The notes under the pieces: generated by a model | The model's input: only the letters and a program-made list of their open reading frames with translations | What the model was told of the DNA's origin: nothing | Databases searched by the model: none | Position numbers and translations under genes: made by a program | Assembly: GCF_019703515.2 (NCBI RefSeq) | Contig: NC_059379.1 | Location: 28,300,880-28,364,879 of the forward strand | Direction: 5' to 3' | Source: Myxocyprinus asiaticus | Taxonomy: Eukaryota; Chordata; Actinopteri; Cypriniformes; Catostomidae | DNA: 64,000 nucleotides | Shown here: positions 11,999 through 23,300 of the stretch, piece after piece | Layout of the letters: the number at the start of each line of letters is the position of its first letter | Numbering within the stretch: position 1 is the first letter of the stretch

Positions 11999-13553
11999 GA
12001 AGAAAGGTTTTTACAGCCCCTACTTCATCGTACTGAAGAAAGGCGGTGGGTTGCGGCCAATCTTGGACCTGCGAGTACTGAACCGGGTTTTGCACAGACT
12101 CCCGTTCAAGATGCTTACGCAAAAACGCATACTCTAGCGAGCGTCCGGCATCAAGATTGGTTCGCGTCGGTAGACCTGAAGGATGCGTACTTCCATGTCT
12201 CGGTTTTACCTTGACACAGACCCTTCCTGCGTTTTGCTTTCGAGGGCCGGGCGTACCAGTACAAGGTCCTCCCCTTTGGCCTGTCCTTGTCCCCTCACGT
12301 CTTCATGAAGGTCACAGAGACAGCACTTACCCAGCTAAGGGAAGTGGGCGTCCGCATCCTCAACTATCTTGACGACTGTCTAATCCTAGCTCACTCTTGG
12401 GATGTGTTGTGTGCGCACAGGGACCTGGTGCTCACACACCTCAGCTGGCTGGGGTTTCGGTCAACTGGGAAAAGAGCAAGCTCTCCCCGGTTCAGAGCAT
12501 CTCTTTTCTCAGTTTGGAGTTGGACTCAGTCTCGATGACGGCACGCCTCACGAAAAAGTGCACACAGTCGGTGCTGAACTGTCTGAAGGCATTCAGATGG
12601 AAAACAGCGGTACCGCTGAACATTTTTCAGAGGCTTCTGGGGCATATGGCATCCTCAGCGGTGGCCACACCGCTCGGGTTGATGCATATGAAACCGCTTC
12701 AGCACTGCCTTCAGACTCGAGCCCCGAGATGGGCATGGCGCTGCGGGACACATCGCGTGGTCGTCACGCCGATTTGTCACCGCTTCTTCAGCCTCTGGAC
12801 CGACCTAGTATATCTACGGGCAGGGGTTCCCCTAGAGCAGGTCTCCAGGCATGTCGTGGTTACAATGGACACTTCCAAGACAGGCTGGGATGCCTTATGC
12901 AACGGGCATGCAGCTGCCGGCTCTTGGACTGGCCCGCGACTACATTGGCACATCAACTGCCTCGAGTTGTTGGCAGTACAGCTCGCCCTGCGGAGGCTCC
13001 AGCCATTGATCCAGGGCAAGCATGTGGTGGTCTGGACGGACAACACGGTGACAGTAGCATACATCAACTGCCAAGGCGGTCTATGCTCCCGTTGCAAGTC
13101 ACAACTCGCCCGCCGTCTCCTCCGCTGGATTCAGCAGCGCCTCAAGATGCTGTGAGCCACTCACATCCTGGGCGACCTCAACACCGCAGCGGACACACTG
13201 TCACGACAGGTTACACTCAGGGGAGAGTGAAGACTCCACCCCCAGGTGGTCCAGCTGGTTTGGAGTCTATTCGGTCAAGCGCAGGTAGACCTGTTTGCTT
13301 CTCGGGAATCCTCCCACTGCCTGCTGAGGTACACCCTGACCGAGGCACCCCTCGGTATAGACGCACTGGCACACAGCTGGCCCCGGGACTATGCAAATAT
13401 GCGTTTCCCCCAGTGAGCCTACTTGCACAGACCCTGTGCAAGTTCAGGGAGGACGAGGAGCAGGTCATCCTAGTAGCACCCTACTGGCCCACCCAGACGT
13501 GGTTTTCGGACCTCATGCTCCCCGCGACAGCCCCCCCCAGTGAATTCCTCTGA
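11999..13553 (+). pseudogene. DIRS copy 1 reverse transcriptase / RNase H
   Basis: RT motifs are visible across several frames: motif A as WFASVDLKDAYFHV (about 12161-12202) with the catalytic Asp, and the YLDD box at 12365-12376. RNase H follows in the frame at 12397-13155: VVVTMDTSKTGWDAL, then the ELLAV and VVWTDNTVTVAYINC blocks, giving the acidic D-E-D pattern. A C-terminal piece (VDLFASRES-like, about 13286-13320) connects to the recombinase. Frameshifts near 12210, 12450 and 13150 break it. The catalytic residues remain, in contrast to copy 2. Confidence 0.85.
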
Positions 13554-13640
13554 GGAAGGACCTTCTTTCTCAGGGACAGGGCACCATCTGGCACCCACGA
13601 CCAGACCTCTGGAATCTCCACATCTGCCCTTGGACGGGAC

Positions 13641-14600
13641 GTGGAAGACCTAAGGATCACTCAGGCTAGGGCTCTATCTACGAGGCATCTGTATGCCTTG
13701 AAGTGGCGTCTGTTCGCTAAGTGGTGTTCTTCCCAATGCGAAGACCCCCAGAGATGCGCAGTCGGATCGGTGCTTTCCTTCCTGCAGGAGAGGCTGGAGG
13801 GGCGGCTGTCCCCTCCACCTTGAAGGTGTATGTAGCCGCCATTTCGGCACATCACGATGCAGTAGTTGGTAAGTATTTGGGGAAGCACGACTTGATTATC
13901 TGGTTCCTGAGAGGCGCTAGGAGGTTGAATCCCCCCAGACCGCACCTCATCCCCTCGCGGGACCTCTCGGCAGTCCTTCGGGGTCTATGGGTAGCTCCCT
14001 TCGAGCCCCTGGAGTCAGTTGAGCTAAAGGCACTCTCTTTGAAGACTGCCCTCCTGATTGCGCTCACTTCCATCAAGAGGGTAGGGGAACTGCAGGCGTT
14101 CTCTGTCATTGAAATGTGCCTGGAGTTCGGTCTGGGCTACTCTCACGTGATCCTGAGACCCCGACCGGGCTATGTGCCCAAGATTCCCACGACCCCGTTT
14201 AGGGATCAGGTGGTGAACCTGCAAGCACTGTCCCAGGAGGAGGCAGACCCAGCCTTGGCATTGCTGTGTCCGGTGCGTGCTTTACGCATCTATTTGGATT
14301 GCATGCAGAGCTTTAGAAGCTCTGAGCAGCTCTTTGTCTGCTTTGGCAGTCAGCGGAAAGGGAGCACTGTCTCCAAACAGAGGATCGCCCACTGGGTCAT
14401 TGACGCCATCATGATGGCATATCATGCTCAGGACGTGCTGCCCCCGTGGGGCTACGAGCCCACTCTACTAGGAGTGTGGTGGCCTCCTGGGCCCTGACCA
14501 ATAGCGCCTCTTTAGCAGACATCTGCAGAGCAGTGGGCTAGGCAACATGCAACACCTTTGCGAGATTCTACAATCTCCGGGTTGAGCCGGTCTCGTCCCG
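13641..14600 (+). pseudogene. DIRS copy 1 tyrosine recombinase, frameshifted
   Basis: The N-terminal SAM-like part (LYALKWRLFAKWCSS) is at 13641-13815; the frame is then lost by one base at about 13815 and continues at about 13821-14440 with LTSIKRVGELQAFS, holding the first catalytic Arg. A second one-base shift near 14448 throws out the end; in the other frame the HSTR box (His and Arg) and the RFYNL nucleophile Tyr can be seen, with an intervening stop at about 14539. The DNA strand-exchange enzyme is therefore broken but recognisable throughout. Confidence 0.88.
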
Positions 14601-15339
14601 TGTATTGTCAGGTTCGAGCAGGTTCCGGGACAGCTGGCAGGGTGTACCACTTGCGCATAGCGCCTTTCCCCCCCTGAGGTGAAGACGTTCACTTTGACTT
14701 CCAGTCGTGTTCACAAAGTTGTGATCCCTGGATGACTTTCCTCCTTAGCCCTGTGGCAGATGAGTTTGCGGAGAAACTCGCTGCCGGCCCAGTACATGTA
14801 CTAACTAAGCCCTGTACTGGGGTAGGTGCTCCACATGCGCCGGTTCCCCATAGGTGACCCCATGTGATATATCTTCCGCTAAATAATTTCCCTGAGGAAA
14901 TAATTTCCTCCCCCCTCGGGTAGGACCTACCATGGGACTGCTCCACATGACATACTTCCGACAAGACTCGGTAAGACCATGTGACGTATTTCCACTCAAA
15001 ATACCCCCCCCCCCTCCCGGGCAGAGTGTGGTCTCCGTGGTATTTCCCCTTGGGAGTGACACCCCTCCCCGACGTAGACAATTATGGCCCCCAGTCGGTA
15101 TACAAAATTCCAATCTTTTTGGGGAGAAAAAAAGAGGAAAAGAGACCACGGCTGGACTAGCCTGTCCCTATTTTTTGGGCAGTCGACTTGCCCCCGAAGG
15201 GACCATTCGACGCTCATAAGAACGTTAGGGGAGGTTACGTGATGGCCTGGTGTGCTGGCTATGAGGCACACAGCGGTCTGCCCATCTCGCACCGCCAGTC
15301 CACGTAACACAGTTCAGTCATTGTGGCGTTTTGTATAGG
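14600..15339. other. DIRS copy 1 3' untranslated segment
   Basis: Non-coding, matching the same part of copy 2 (55020-55710). Contains a C-rich tract at about 15004-15018. The antisense open frames across here have no family support. Confidence 0.6.
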
Positions 15340-15428
15340 AACCCCTAGTGTCACTACATCGACATAACGTTGAGTGAGTGACAGATAGGAAACATCCTGG
15401 TTACTTTCGTAACCTCCGTTCCCTGATG
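15340..15428. repeat. DIRS copy 1 internal complementary region
   Basis: 15340-15392 is complementary to the left end of the element (from 11172), and 15393-15428 to its right end (about 15648-15681), placing both termini side by side. This is the template that DIRS elements are thought to use to complete circular DNA. Confidence 0.85.
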
Positions 15429-15499
15429 GAGGGAATAAGACATTGTGTCCCTCTTGCCACAACACTGAACTACCCGCTGAAATGGCCGGGACCTTGTCT

Positions 15500-15681
15500 C
15501 GGCTCATCAGCACAAAACCTAAATGAGTGGTTGCTAGCCAGCTCCTTTTATACCGTATGTCCGGGAGAGTGGCATGCAAATTCCACTCGCCAATTCCCAT
15601 GGCCTTTTTTCAAAGATCAGAGGTGTTTGGGGCTCCCAAGAGTGACCATCAGGGAACGGAGGCTACGAAAGTAACCAGGAC
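15500..15681 (-). repeat. DIRS copy 1 right inverted terminal repeat
   Basis: Reverse complement of the left repeat: the CTCCTTTTATACCGTATGTC stretch is the inverted TATA region, followed by GGCATGCAAATTCCACTCGCC (inverted octamer) and GGCTCCCAAGAGTGACC. The end, CAGGGAACGGAGGCTACGAA onwards, matches the right half of the internal complementary region. About 40 bases present in copy 2 before this end are missing. Confidence 0.88.
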
Positions 15682-16233
15682 GATATCTTACTTTAGGCCA
15701 ACACTGAGAAACAACCATATTTGTGTAAAACAACAAATCCCTGACCACTTTTGGAGTTTTGGAAATGGTTACTACAATGGACTGTATTTGAAGTTTAAAA
15801 TATTGACTCTTAAAACAAAAGAGATGGCATTTGCGAATAGCTTTGTCTTCTTTTTGAACTTTGAGTATATTTTTATCGAGAATAATAAATATTAGTGTAT
15901 TCCATTTGATTCACATTTATTTTAGCAATAATTTTCAAAGGCAGTTGTTGAGATTAGCTTCACTTTTTCAGGCTTAGACCCCTAGAGAGGATAAGAAAAT
16001 GGAAAGGTCTCCTCAGGTTAATGAAATTAACAGTAATGGGAATAATCTATAAATAAATAACAGGGTTATCAGGATGTTTGTTGGCAAAAAGAGAGATGCT
16101 TATGCATGAGTAATGAGAAAGTGAAAGATTTGTGGTTAATGAGGGAACTGAGCAAGAGAACTAGCAGTAAGTGGGGAAAAAAGTGAAGACTATGGGCACC
16201 CCATGAATTAGGGCTCCCTGAGACATTAGCAAC
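15682..16233. other. Intergenic, no feature recognised
   Basis: No coding or repeat signature seen between DIRS copy 1 and the hAT-like pair. Confidence 0.5.
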
Positions 16234-16558
16234 AGTTCAGCCAAGGTTATAATAGTTTTAAATTTTAAATTTAGTTTTTATTTCTATTTCATTTTCAAAT
16301 TTTCACTCCAATTTAATTTAGTTTTCATTTTGTTTGTTAGTTCTTTGTTAGTTTTAGTTTAGTTTTAATTTTTAAATATTTGATAGTTTAGTTTTAGTTT
16401 TTCATTACATTTAGTTTTTATTTTAGTTTTAGTTTTATATCAAGTGATACATATAGAATAGTGAAAACAGGCATTTGTGCAACGTGGGTCATATAGCTGG
16501 ACACCCAAATGTACAGTTTGTAAATAATACTTATGAAAAGACTGTGTGTGGGTGTGTG

Positions 16559-16561
16559 GGT

Positions 16562-16607
<46 letters not shown>
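16559..16607. repeat. (TG)n(AG)n microsatellite
   Basis: A TG run passes directly into an AG run. The antisense open frame rich in His-Thr here is an artefact of this repeat. Confidence 0.95.
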
Positions 16608-16608
<1 letters not shown>

Positions 16609-16749
16609 AGTCTGGATAATACTGGATATTATATTGTTTGTGTTCTCTTTGTTTTAACATCATGCATTGGCAACACAATGAACAGTCATTCCAATAGAGG
16701 TTCAAATGTGTCACAATTGAAGTCCAAGACATGGCTAGCGTGTTTTCTA

Positions 16750-17645
16750 TAGGGTGACCAGATTTTGAAAGTCTCAAATTGGAACACCTGGGGGGGTTCG
16801 CTATACATGCATATATATACAGTATATACTGTATATATATTTGCATTAAGATATGTAGCTAAATTCAATACAACATCTTTTAGTATGTGAAATGTTATTT
16901 TATTTTATTATATATTGTTTTATACAATTTTAACCACATTTTAGATACTTTAAAATATACAAATTACATATAGTCCAGTAGTCTATCCATATGATGTCAT
17001 ATACTGCATGTGTAATAACGATATGACTTATAAGTGCTTGAAATTTCTTGTCAGCTACACATTTTTACACAAAATTTGCAACATTGGAACTTCAAAGTTA
17101 AAATACAATTCCACAATTCCACATTTAAGTGCTTGTACTATTTTAAAAAAAATACAGCTGTATGAATATGACCTGCAATCTCTTATTTAACACTGCAGCC
17201 ATGGGAAAGTGAACATTTACAGTGACAGCAAAACATTTCAATTCCATTTTCATGTGCTGTGCAAAGAAATAGATTGGCTTCTTTCAGCTTGATGAACATG
17301 CATTTTCATTTTGGCATTTCTAATTTACGTTGGATGATGACAGAGAGCGGCAGAGAGCGCCAAGCGCTTGAGTCGTTGTCATGGTAACCATATAGATTCT
17401 GAGCGGATTGCTGCAAAACTATAATGAAAGTATTGTCAAATCATCGTGCAATGCAATAAAATATTTTCCCTTCCCTGCAATAGATACCAGACACGATACC
17501 AAGAAGGACGTTGATGATATTTAATTTCAAAGAAAAAAATCAGTGAGCCTAACAGCTGAAACCGGGACATTATTACATTTTTTAGAGAAATGACGGGACA
17601 CCGGGACACACATCGTAAATCCGGGACAGACTGCTGGTCACCCTA
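16750..17645. mobile_element. Inner hAT-like element nested in the outer one
   Basis: Begins TAGGGTGACCAG and ends in its inverse CTGGTCACCCTA. Flanks are GTTTTCTA (16742-16749) and GTTTTATA (17646-17653), an 8-bp duplication with one difference. No coding capacity over its 896 bp. Confidence 0.75.
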
Positions 17646-18248
17646 GTTTTATACCTGCTTTGCTTCTCTCCATGATGTACTGTAGTGATTCCCTCCTGCT
17701 CTGTCTTTGCTAATGTAATGAGGGCAATAGACATCTGCTTGTGCTATCGCCACCTATAGTGGCATCTTCATGTTAAGGTAATAACAGGTTTAAAGGTTTA
17801 AAAACTTAATTTCAACAAAATCGAAAACTAAATTTTTTTAAGGTTATTTGTATTTTATTTGAGTTTTTTCAGAGCCATGAAAATTTATTTGAGTTTAGTT
17901 TAAGTTTTTCCAATTATGTTGATTTTTATTTTTATTTCAGTTTACGAAAATGTTTTTTAATTTAAGCTTTAATTTTAGTTTACGATAATAACCTTGAGTT
18001 CAACACGTCAACAAACCTGAGTGAGAATTCATGTAACATTTCCATTATGTTTGCACTGCTTCCTGTCTGTCTATGTGAATATTTCTGTTTATACCTTTTG
18101 TAAGATCAATGCTGTTTGCAGCTAGAGTGGTAATAGTTGCCTCTTTTGTAAGGTAACATCCAACAGACTTGTCATAGTGCAGTTAAATAAGCATCACTTA
18201 GTAGTCAACCTGACAAGATGCTCACAAATATGCAACATATAAATATTA

Positions 18249-18560
18249 CTTAAAAGAATAGTTCATCCAAAAATTATAATTATTTTATCATTACTCACCC
18301 TTGCCTTCTCAAACTCAAAGTATGAATTAATTTCTTCAACCGAAAACAGAAGATTTTTTCTGAAGGATATGTGTTGTGTTTTTGTCCATGCAATGCAAGT
18401 TAATGGGGTTCAGCACTTTCAAGCTCCAAAAAGGACATATAGTAAAGGCAGCATAAAGGTAATCCATACAACTTACATGGTCCATGTCTTCAGAAGTGAT
18501 ACAATAGTTTTTTGCCAAGAAACAGACCAAAATGGAACTCCTTTTTCACAATCTTGACAT
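18249..18560. repeat. Partial cyprinid-type foldback MITE
   Basis: Begins AAAGAATAGTTCATCCAAAAATTATAA, the outer end of an element family seen complete elsewhere in this window (24291-24907). The middle AAAGGACATATAGTAAAGGC part also matches that copy. Right part missing. Confidence 0.65.
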
Positions 18561-18610
18561 CTGCAGAGACTGTAAGGAGTTACATTTTGGTCTGTTTCTC
18601 ACCCAAAACC

Positions 18611-18841
18611 AGTTTTGGAATGAACTGGAACGCCGTCAGTGAGCCAGATCCCTTTGACAACATCAGTGCCTGACCTCACTGATGCTCTTGTGTCTGAATC
18701 CCTGCAACCACGTTCCAACATTTGGAAAGCCTTCCAAGATTATTGAAAGCTGTATCAATGCATAATTTAGATATTAAATGTTTAACTAAGGGGTGTGGTG
18801 TTTGGGTGTCCACATACTGTACTTTTGGCCATGTAGTGTAA
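18611..18841 (+). mobile_element. 3' end of a Tc1-type element
   Basis: Contains the decayed tail of a Tc1 transposase (pattern WNELERR near 18615) and ends in GTGTCCACATACTGTACTTTTGGCCATGTAGTGTA, a typical fish Tc1 terminus. The rest of the element is absent. Confidence 0.75.
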
Positions 18842-18847
18842 AAAAAA

Positions 18848-18904
<57 letters not shown>
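18841..18904. repeat. Poly(A) plus (TA)n tract
   Basis: A run of about 25 A followed by about 40 bases of alternating TA. Confidence 0.95.
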
Positions 18905-18906
<2 letters not shown>

Positions 18907-20218
18907 CCTTTGTCAATTTATTGAAACTGTGATGCTACTGATGTTAAATGAATAGGGAAGCCAGTAGTTTAAAAATATGTTTTCTAAGGCACAAAGCCAA
19001 AGGCTGCTAAGCTTGTGGAACCATTAATTAAAACTCTTAGACACTTCAGGTCATCAGGGCTCTTCGTGAAACATCCATTTATTGTTTTTGAAATGGCAAA
19101 ATAATGTTGTTGTAGCCTCCCATTTAAATATGAAGGATTCTGATTAAAAAAGTATGTTGTCCATGGACATTCAAATATAACAATGCTAGATTCGATCAGT
19201 AACATCATATAATAACTTTCATTAGTAACATTAACAAACATTATTACACTATGTTAAACTATAATGTTGATCTTGTTTATCTTGATCTTTAATATATCCA
19301 CAGGAGAAAAAAAAAAGTGGTTTATGTAAAATTAATGACCTGTCACATCATAGCTTCATGTTGACAGTGAATATTCTAAATTACAGTATTTATTTCCTGA
19401 TTAAATAAAAATAATTATTATTTTTAGACACTTATGACATAGATACTGTCCTTTGGTTAGAGTAGGGGATGTAATCTCATAACTCCCTGAGAGATTAAAT
19501 TTAAAACATAATCTGCATGAGAGCTATTCCTAGACTTCTCATTTTGTATCTTAATTGGTTTATCTTGAAGATTTGATAAACTCAGATTGCATCTATTTTT
19601 ACATCAGATGTATAAATTCTTGATGGTTGTCATGAAACATAATCGTCCAGCCGCATGGAAGCATGAGATGCATTTTCTCTAAATTCTGGGAATGAGAATT
19701 ATGCTTTATAAGCATTCCAACTATATAGCCTTCTACCAAGTCCTGTCTGATACATTGTAATATTTTTAGTAAAAGCAAACTGACTTATGAAAATTTTTAA
19801 TTTGTAGCTGTATACATGTTCTGTTGTTCCCTTATTTTGATGAAATTTCTATCTACAAGTTACTCCTTTAACTATGAACAGGGAAAAAGGAAAGGTATGT
19901 TATAGGCTTGTATTGCACCTTGGCTGCCTATAAAACTGCTGCAAAAACAGCAGGTTTACATCATTTTAAATGTGGGCCAGATGTGAGACAAAGGCCTGTT
20001 GTTGTTGGTCACTTTTTCAGTAGCAAGCTTTTGAAAGCTAGATATCAATACCAACCAAAGTCAAAATTGATGCAGATGATAGATTTGTTTTCATCTGCAG
20101 CATCCACAAGAGGTTATACATTTTCAAGTAGAAAAACTGGATGCATATGTTTGTTTGAGTTTTAGTCAGAAATGTGTTCTTTTGACTACTTCGGTTTACT
20201 AAAAACCTTTGATAGGAT
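18905..20218. other. Intergenic, no feature recognised
   Basis: AT-rich with short frames only; no domain or repeat boundary recognised. Confidence 0.5.
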
Positions 20219-20917
20219 GTGCTTGGTGTCATGCATGGGACTGTTGGAAGAGGTTGGATTTTATTAGAAAGTTTTTGCATTGTTGAAGTTTTGTCTTTTC
20301 TTGGTGTTTCCCTTAATTTTTCCCAGGTGTGTCTTGTTAACCTAGGTATTTCTTGTGTATTTATAGCCCTCATGTACTCTTTGTCTAGCATTGTTTGGTG
20401 TTCTAGGTTCAGTTTGGTGAGTCCTTTAGCTTTGTTTCAGTTGTGGTTCACCTGTTTGTTGTACTCAGTATCATGTGGTGAGTTCTTAGTCTTGGTTCTT
20501 TTTGCATTTCACATTTTTGCTCTGAATAATCTTGTTTACAATACAGGGATCTGCACTTGGGTTCTATAATCTTTGCTCACCAGATGATTTCTGTTACAGA
20601 ATGCAGTACCATGTAAAGAACCCAGCAAAGGAAATAATTTCTCTCTGACAAGGAGTGAACTCCCATTGAGGAATATTCACAGTGATTCAGTGAACTGACT
20701 AAACACTTTAGAAATTGAGCTAAAGGACTAATCAAACTGAACCTAGAACACCAAACAATGCTAGACAAGGAGTACACTAGGGCTACAAATACAAAAGAAT
20801 TAACTAGGTTCACAAGACATATATGGGAACAGTTAAGGGAAACACCAAGAAAAGACACAATTTCCAAAATGCACAGTAACTGTCCAACCTCCTCCAACAG
20901 TCCCATGCGTGACACTT
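20219..20917. repeat. Inverted pair of LTR-like sequences
   Basis: About 20219-20430 on the plus strand (GTGTCATGCATGGGACTGTT...) is an imperfect inverted copy of about 20715-20917. Shared blocks include CATTGTTTGGTGTTCTAGGTTCAGTTTG and TCTTTTCTTGGTGTTTCCCTTAA. On the minus strand the right copy runs from TGTCACGCATGGG to CTGTAACA (20912 to about 20598), which looks like LTR ends. No 5-bp target duplication was found. Long open frames on both strands here are not genes. Confidence 0.65.
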
Positions 20918-21841
20918 GAAGATTTATATATGTTTAAACAATACAAACTCTTGACTTGAACAAAGAGAATTACACACTACAGCACATTTTAATGTTTATA
21001 AACAATGATAACTTACATGTGCAATAACAAGTAATTTAAACTATGCTTTGGATGATTATATGCAAAAATCCTAGACATGCAATAGAGTAAAATATTGGCA
21101 TAAAAATACAGCCCAATAAGAAGCTGATATGAAAAAAATATTGATACATTGAAAATATGGGGTAAATTATTCATTTATAATAAAGTTCAAACGATTGTCA
21201 AATATACAATTTTTGCCAAAAAAAAAGGTTTCATATCAAATGGTATCAAGATAATTATAAATATATATTACCCCGCATGTGTAAATAATTTTCAATAATT
21301 GGAAACACGAGACCATTTAAAAACCCATGGCAGTGTTCACCATTAACATTTAATTCAACTTTTTCAAAACAAATTCCTCATGAATCATTATCACATATTA
21401 AGTCGTGTGGCAACAGTCTCACAAGAATCGTCAAATAATTCGGTCCAAGCTGGATGCCATTACAACCGTGACATCATTCAAATCACAATCAATTTGAAAG
21501 CACTCGTACAGGGGGCCAGAAACTGCATAATCACCCTCACAACATGCTCCTTCCGTTAAATGGAGACACAGAGTAAACTCTCAGTCACTAAGTCAACTTT
21601 GCTTATGGTATTGCTGTCATGAAATCATTGTGCCATTAAAGGGTGAGTTATCATGATCCACTAGCCACTTATCAATGTCTCAGTCTGCTCATGTATTTTT
21701 ATCTATTGCATAGTAACAAAAGCAATCTCAGTGGTGGAAAAGGCAGTACTTTGAAGTGCACTAAAGTAATGAGATTTAAGATTGGTGATGCTGGAAGTAG
21801 GGATTGTCTGTTTTTCTCAGATGTTCTCAGTGAGAAACTTC
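20918..21841. other. 3' flank of the second receptor
   Basis: Non-coding, AT-rich. No clear minus-strand AATAAA near the stop codon was found. Confidence 0.5.
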
Positions 21842-22891
21842 CTAAGCTAAAACACTCACATCTTGTATGTTAGTATCGCGCAAGACGTACCCCTCAGTGT
21901 CTCTGTCACAGTGTGTGGGTGAGCTCTTGAAGGGGCAGAGGAGGGCGTGGAAATGCCTTCGAAATGTTTCTGACAGACAAGCGTACAGTATGGGATTGGC
22001 ACAGCTCCACGAGTAGGACAGCAGCACCACAAACTCAAAGCCACGGGTGAAGTTGAGTACCAGGTCCGTTCGGTGCAGAGAGCAGAAGTTGAAGACGTAG
22101 AATGGCAGCCAGCATACACCAAACACCAGAACAACTGCCACGACCATCTTGGTGACCTGTTTCTCCAGTTTGTGGCTTTCCAAAGAGGAGGAAAAGCCAC
22201 CCTGCTGCATGGCATTTCTGAGAGTTGCCACCAATGCAGTGTAAAATACAATCATTACGGTGAAGGGTAAGGCAAAGCCGAGTACGAATGTATAGCTAAG
22301 AAAGGTCAACCACCAAGTGTCAGAGGCCACGTTGGGGTCTAGTGTGCACAAACCATAGTTGGCGGAAAAGTGAATAGCCATAGGCAAGACAGGAAATAGT
22401 GAGATAAACCACATTAGGGCAGCAATGATCTTTGCCCGTTGAGGTGTCCGCCAGCGAGCAAAGCGCAATGGGTCTACGAGGGCCATGTAGCGGTCGACAC
22501 TCATCACGGTTAGGCAGAATACGCTTGTGAATTGGTTGATGCCATCCAGAACCATAACCAGTTTGCAGACCAGGTCTCCAAAGATCCATTGGTCCTGGAA
22601 GTTTTGGATAGCAATGAACGGGAGTCCTATCATGAAAAGGCCATCCGCCAAAGCGAGGTTAAAAATGTAGACAGTGGTCGCAGATGACATTTTGTCCAGC
22701 TTCAAAATGGTGATGATGACCAGGGAGTTTCCGCCCAAACCCACGATGCATACTGCCAGGTAGAGGACAGCCATGGTAACATTGAAGGCATCAAAATTCT
22801 TGTGAAAATAGACATTGTTTATCGAAGTACTGTCCAGATCCAGAATTGACACGTTGTCGTAAAACATTCCTAAAGGTATTGCAGTTTCCAT
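21842..22891 (-). CDS. Divergent somatostatin-receptor-like GPCR
   Basis: A complete 349-residue seven-transmembrane receptor in one exon (ATG at 22889-22891, stop TAG at 21842-21844). It belongs to the SSTR2/3/5 branch by DGINQFTSVFCLTVMSVDRY (116-135): TM3 D116 and Q120 and TM6 N268, the somatostatin-pocket positions, are kept. So are DRY (133-135), the C109/C182 disulfide, CWLPFYVFN (260-268) and SCANPILY (296-303); sequons are N13 and N37. It differs from sstr2 in intracellular loop 1 (LKLDKMSSATT instead of [11 protein letters not shown]), after DRY (MALVDPLRF), in TM7 (YSWSCANP instead of YANSCANP) and lacks a PDZ tail (ends SVLA). It is probably an ancient or fast-evolving paralog in tandem with sstr2. 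Ligand preference is unknown; other peptide GPCRs of the SSTR/opioid cluster are less likely. Confidence 0.85.
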   Translation of the reverse strand: METAIPLGMFYDNVSILDLDSTSINNVYFHKNFDAFNVTMAVLYLAVCIVGLGGNSLVIITILKLDKMSSATTVYIFNLALADGLFMIGLPFIAIQNFQDQWIFGDLVCKLVMVLDGINQFTSVFCLTVMSVDRYMALVDPLRFARWRTPQRAKIIAALMWFISLFPVLPMAIHFSANYGLCTLDPNVASDTWWLTFLSYTFVLGFALPFTVMIVFYTALVATLRNAMQQGGFSSSLESHKLEKQVTKMVVAVVLVFGVCWLPFYVFNFCSLHRTDLVLNFTRGFEFVVLLSYSWSCANPILYACLSETFRRHFHALLCPFKSSPTHCDRDTEGYVLRDTNIQDVSVLA

Positions 22892-23300
22892 TTCTGTACA
22901 GTTTGTAGTCCCTCTAGGAGATGTTTACAGGTGTTAAAAGGAAGAGAAGGAAAATACAATGCAGGACAATCAAAGTCCAAGAAGTTGCTGACGTAAATAG
23001 TCCTTGCTCACCACTAGTTTACATCCTTAAACATTGTTTTTTCTCCTGTGCTTGAAGCAGTTTTATCTTCTCAATCCAGGAACTTCAGTATTAGCCATCA
23101 AAAAAATTTCAGCCTAAGCTTTGAGGAAAAACATACTTTACCCACAAACTGGTACCATCTCTGGCACTCAAAGGGCTGGTAAGGTAGTTGCTGACAGATC
23201 TATGTGGGAGAAAAACCCAAACTGCAAAACAGTTCCTCTGAGAAATCTAGTGGGTGTTAGACCCTCCTGGTGAGTTCTTATATATCCCCCCAGTAGCGCC
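22892..23300 (-). promoter_or_regulatory. Candidate promoter and 5' UTR of the second receptor
   Basis: On the minus strand a clean TATATAAG box lies at 23277-23284, just after a G-run, so transcription could start near 23250 and give a 5' UTR of about 350 bases. A pyrimidine tract with TCTCCTAG near 22916 is a possible splice acceptor, so an alternative upstream exon cannot be excluded. Confidence 0.45.

Larger units (their letters stand above)
11172..15681 (+). mobile_element. DIRS retrotransposon, copy 1 (degenerate)
   Basis: The element shows the DIRS hallmarks: inverted terminal repeats, a gag to RT/RNase H to tyrosine-recombinase order, and an internal complementary region (15340-15428) whose left half is complementary to the element's left end and right half to its right end. 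It integrates through a tyrosine recombinase and leaves no target duplication; none is seen. It is about 4.5 kb and has lost most of gag, but keeps the RT and RNase H core. Several frameshifts make it non-functional. Confidence 0.93.
16242..17996. mobile_element. Outer hAT-like non-autonomous element
   Basis: Begins CAAGGTTATAATAG and ends in the inverted form CGATAATAACCTTG. It is flanked by AGTTCAGC (16234-16241) and AGTTCAAC (17997-18004), an 8-bp target duplication with one difference, as hAT elements make. The arms are T/A-rich with many TTTTAGTTT units. No transposase frame. It carries a second element at 16750-17645. Confidence 0.75.

Noticed and set aside
14689..15310. Several antisense frames of 100-130 codons in DIRS copy 1
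   Set aside because: They cover the 3' untranslated part and are not kept in the matching segment of copy 2.
16418..16846. A minus-strand protein frame with His-Thr repeats
   Set aside because: It is the antisense reading of a (TG)n(AG)n microsatellite inside a hAT-like element.
20219..20569. Hydrophobic open frames on both strands
   Set aside because: Both arms of an inverted LTR-like repeat give similar frames; this is repeat sequence, not a gene pair.
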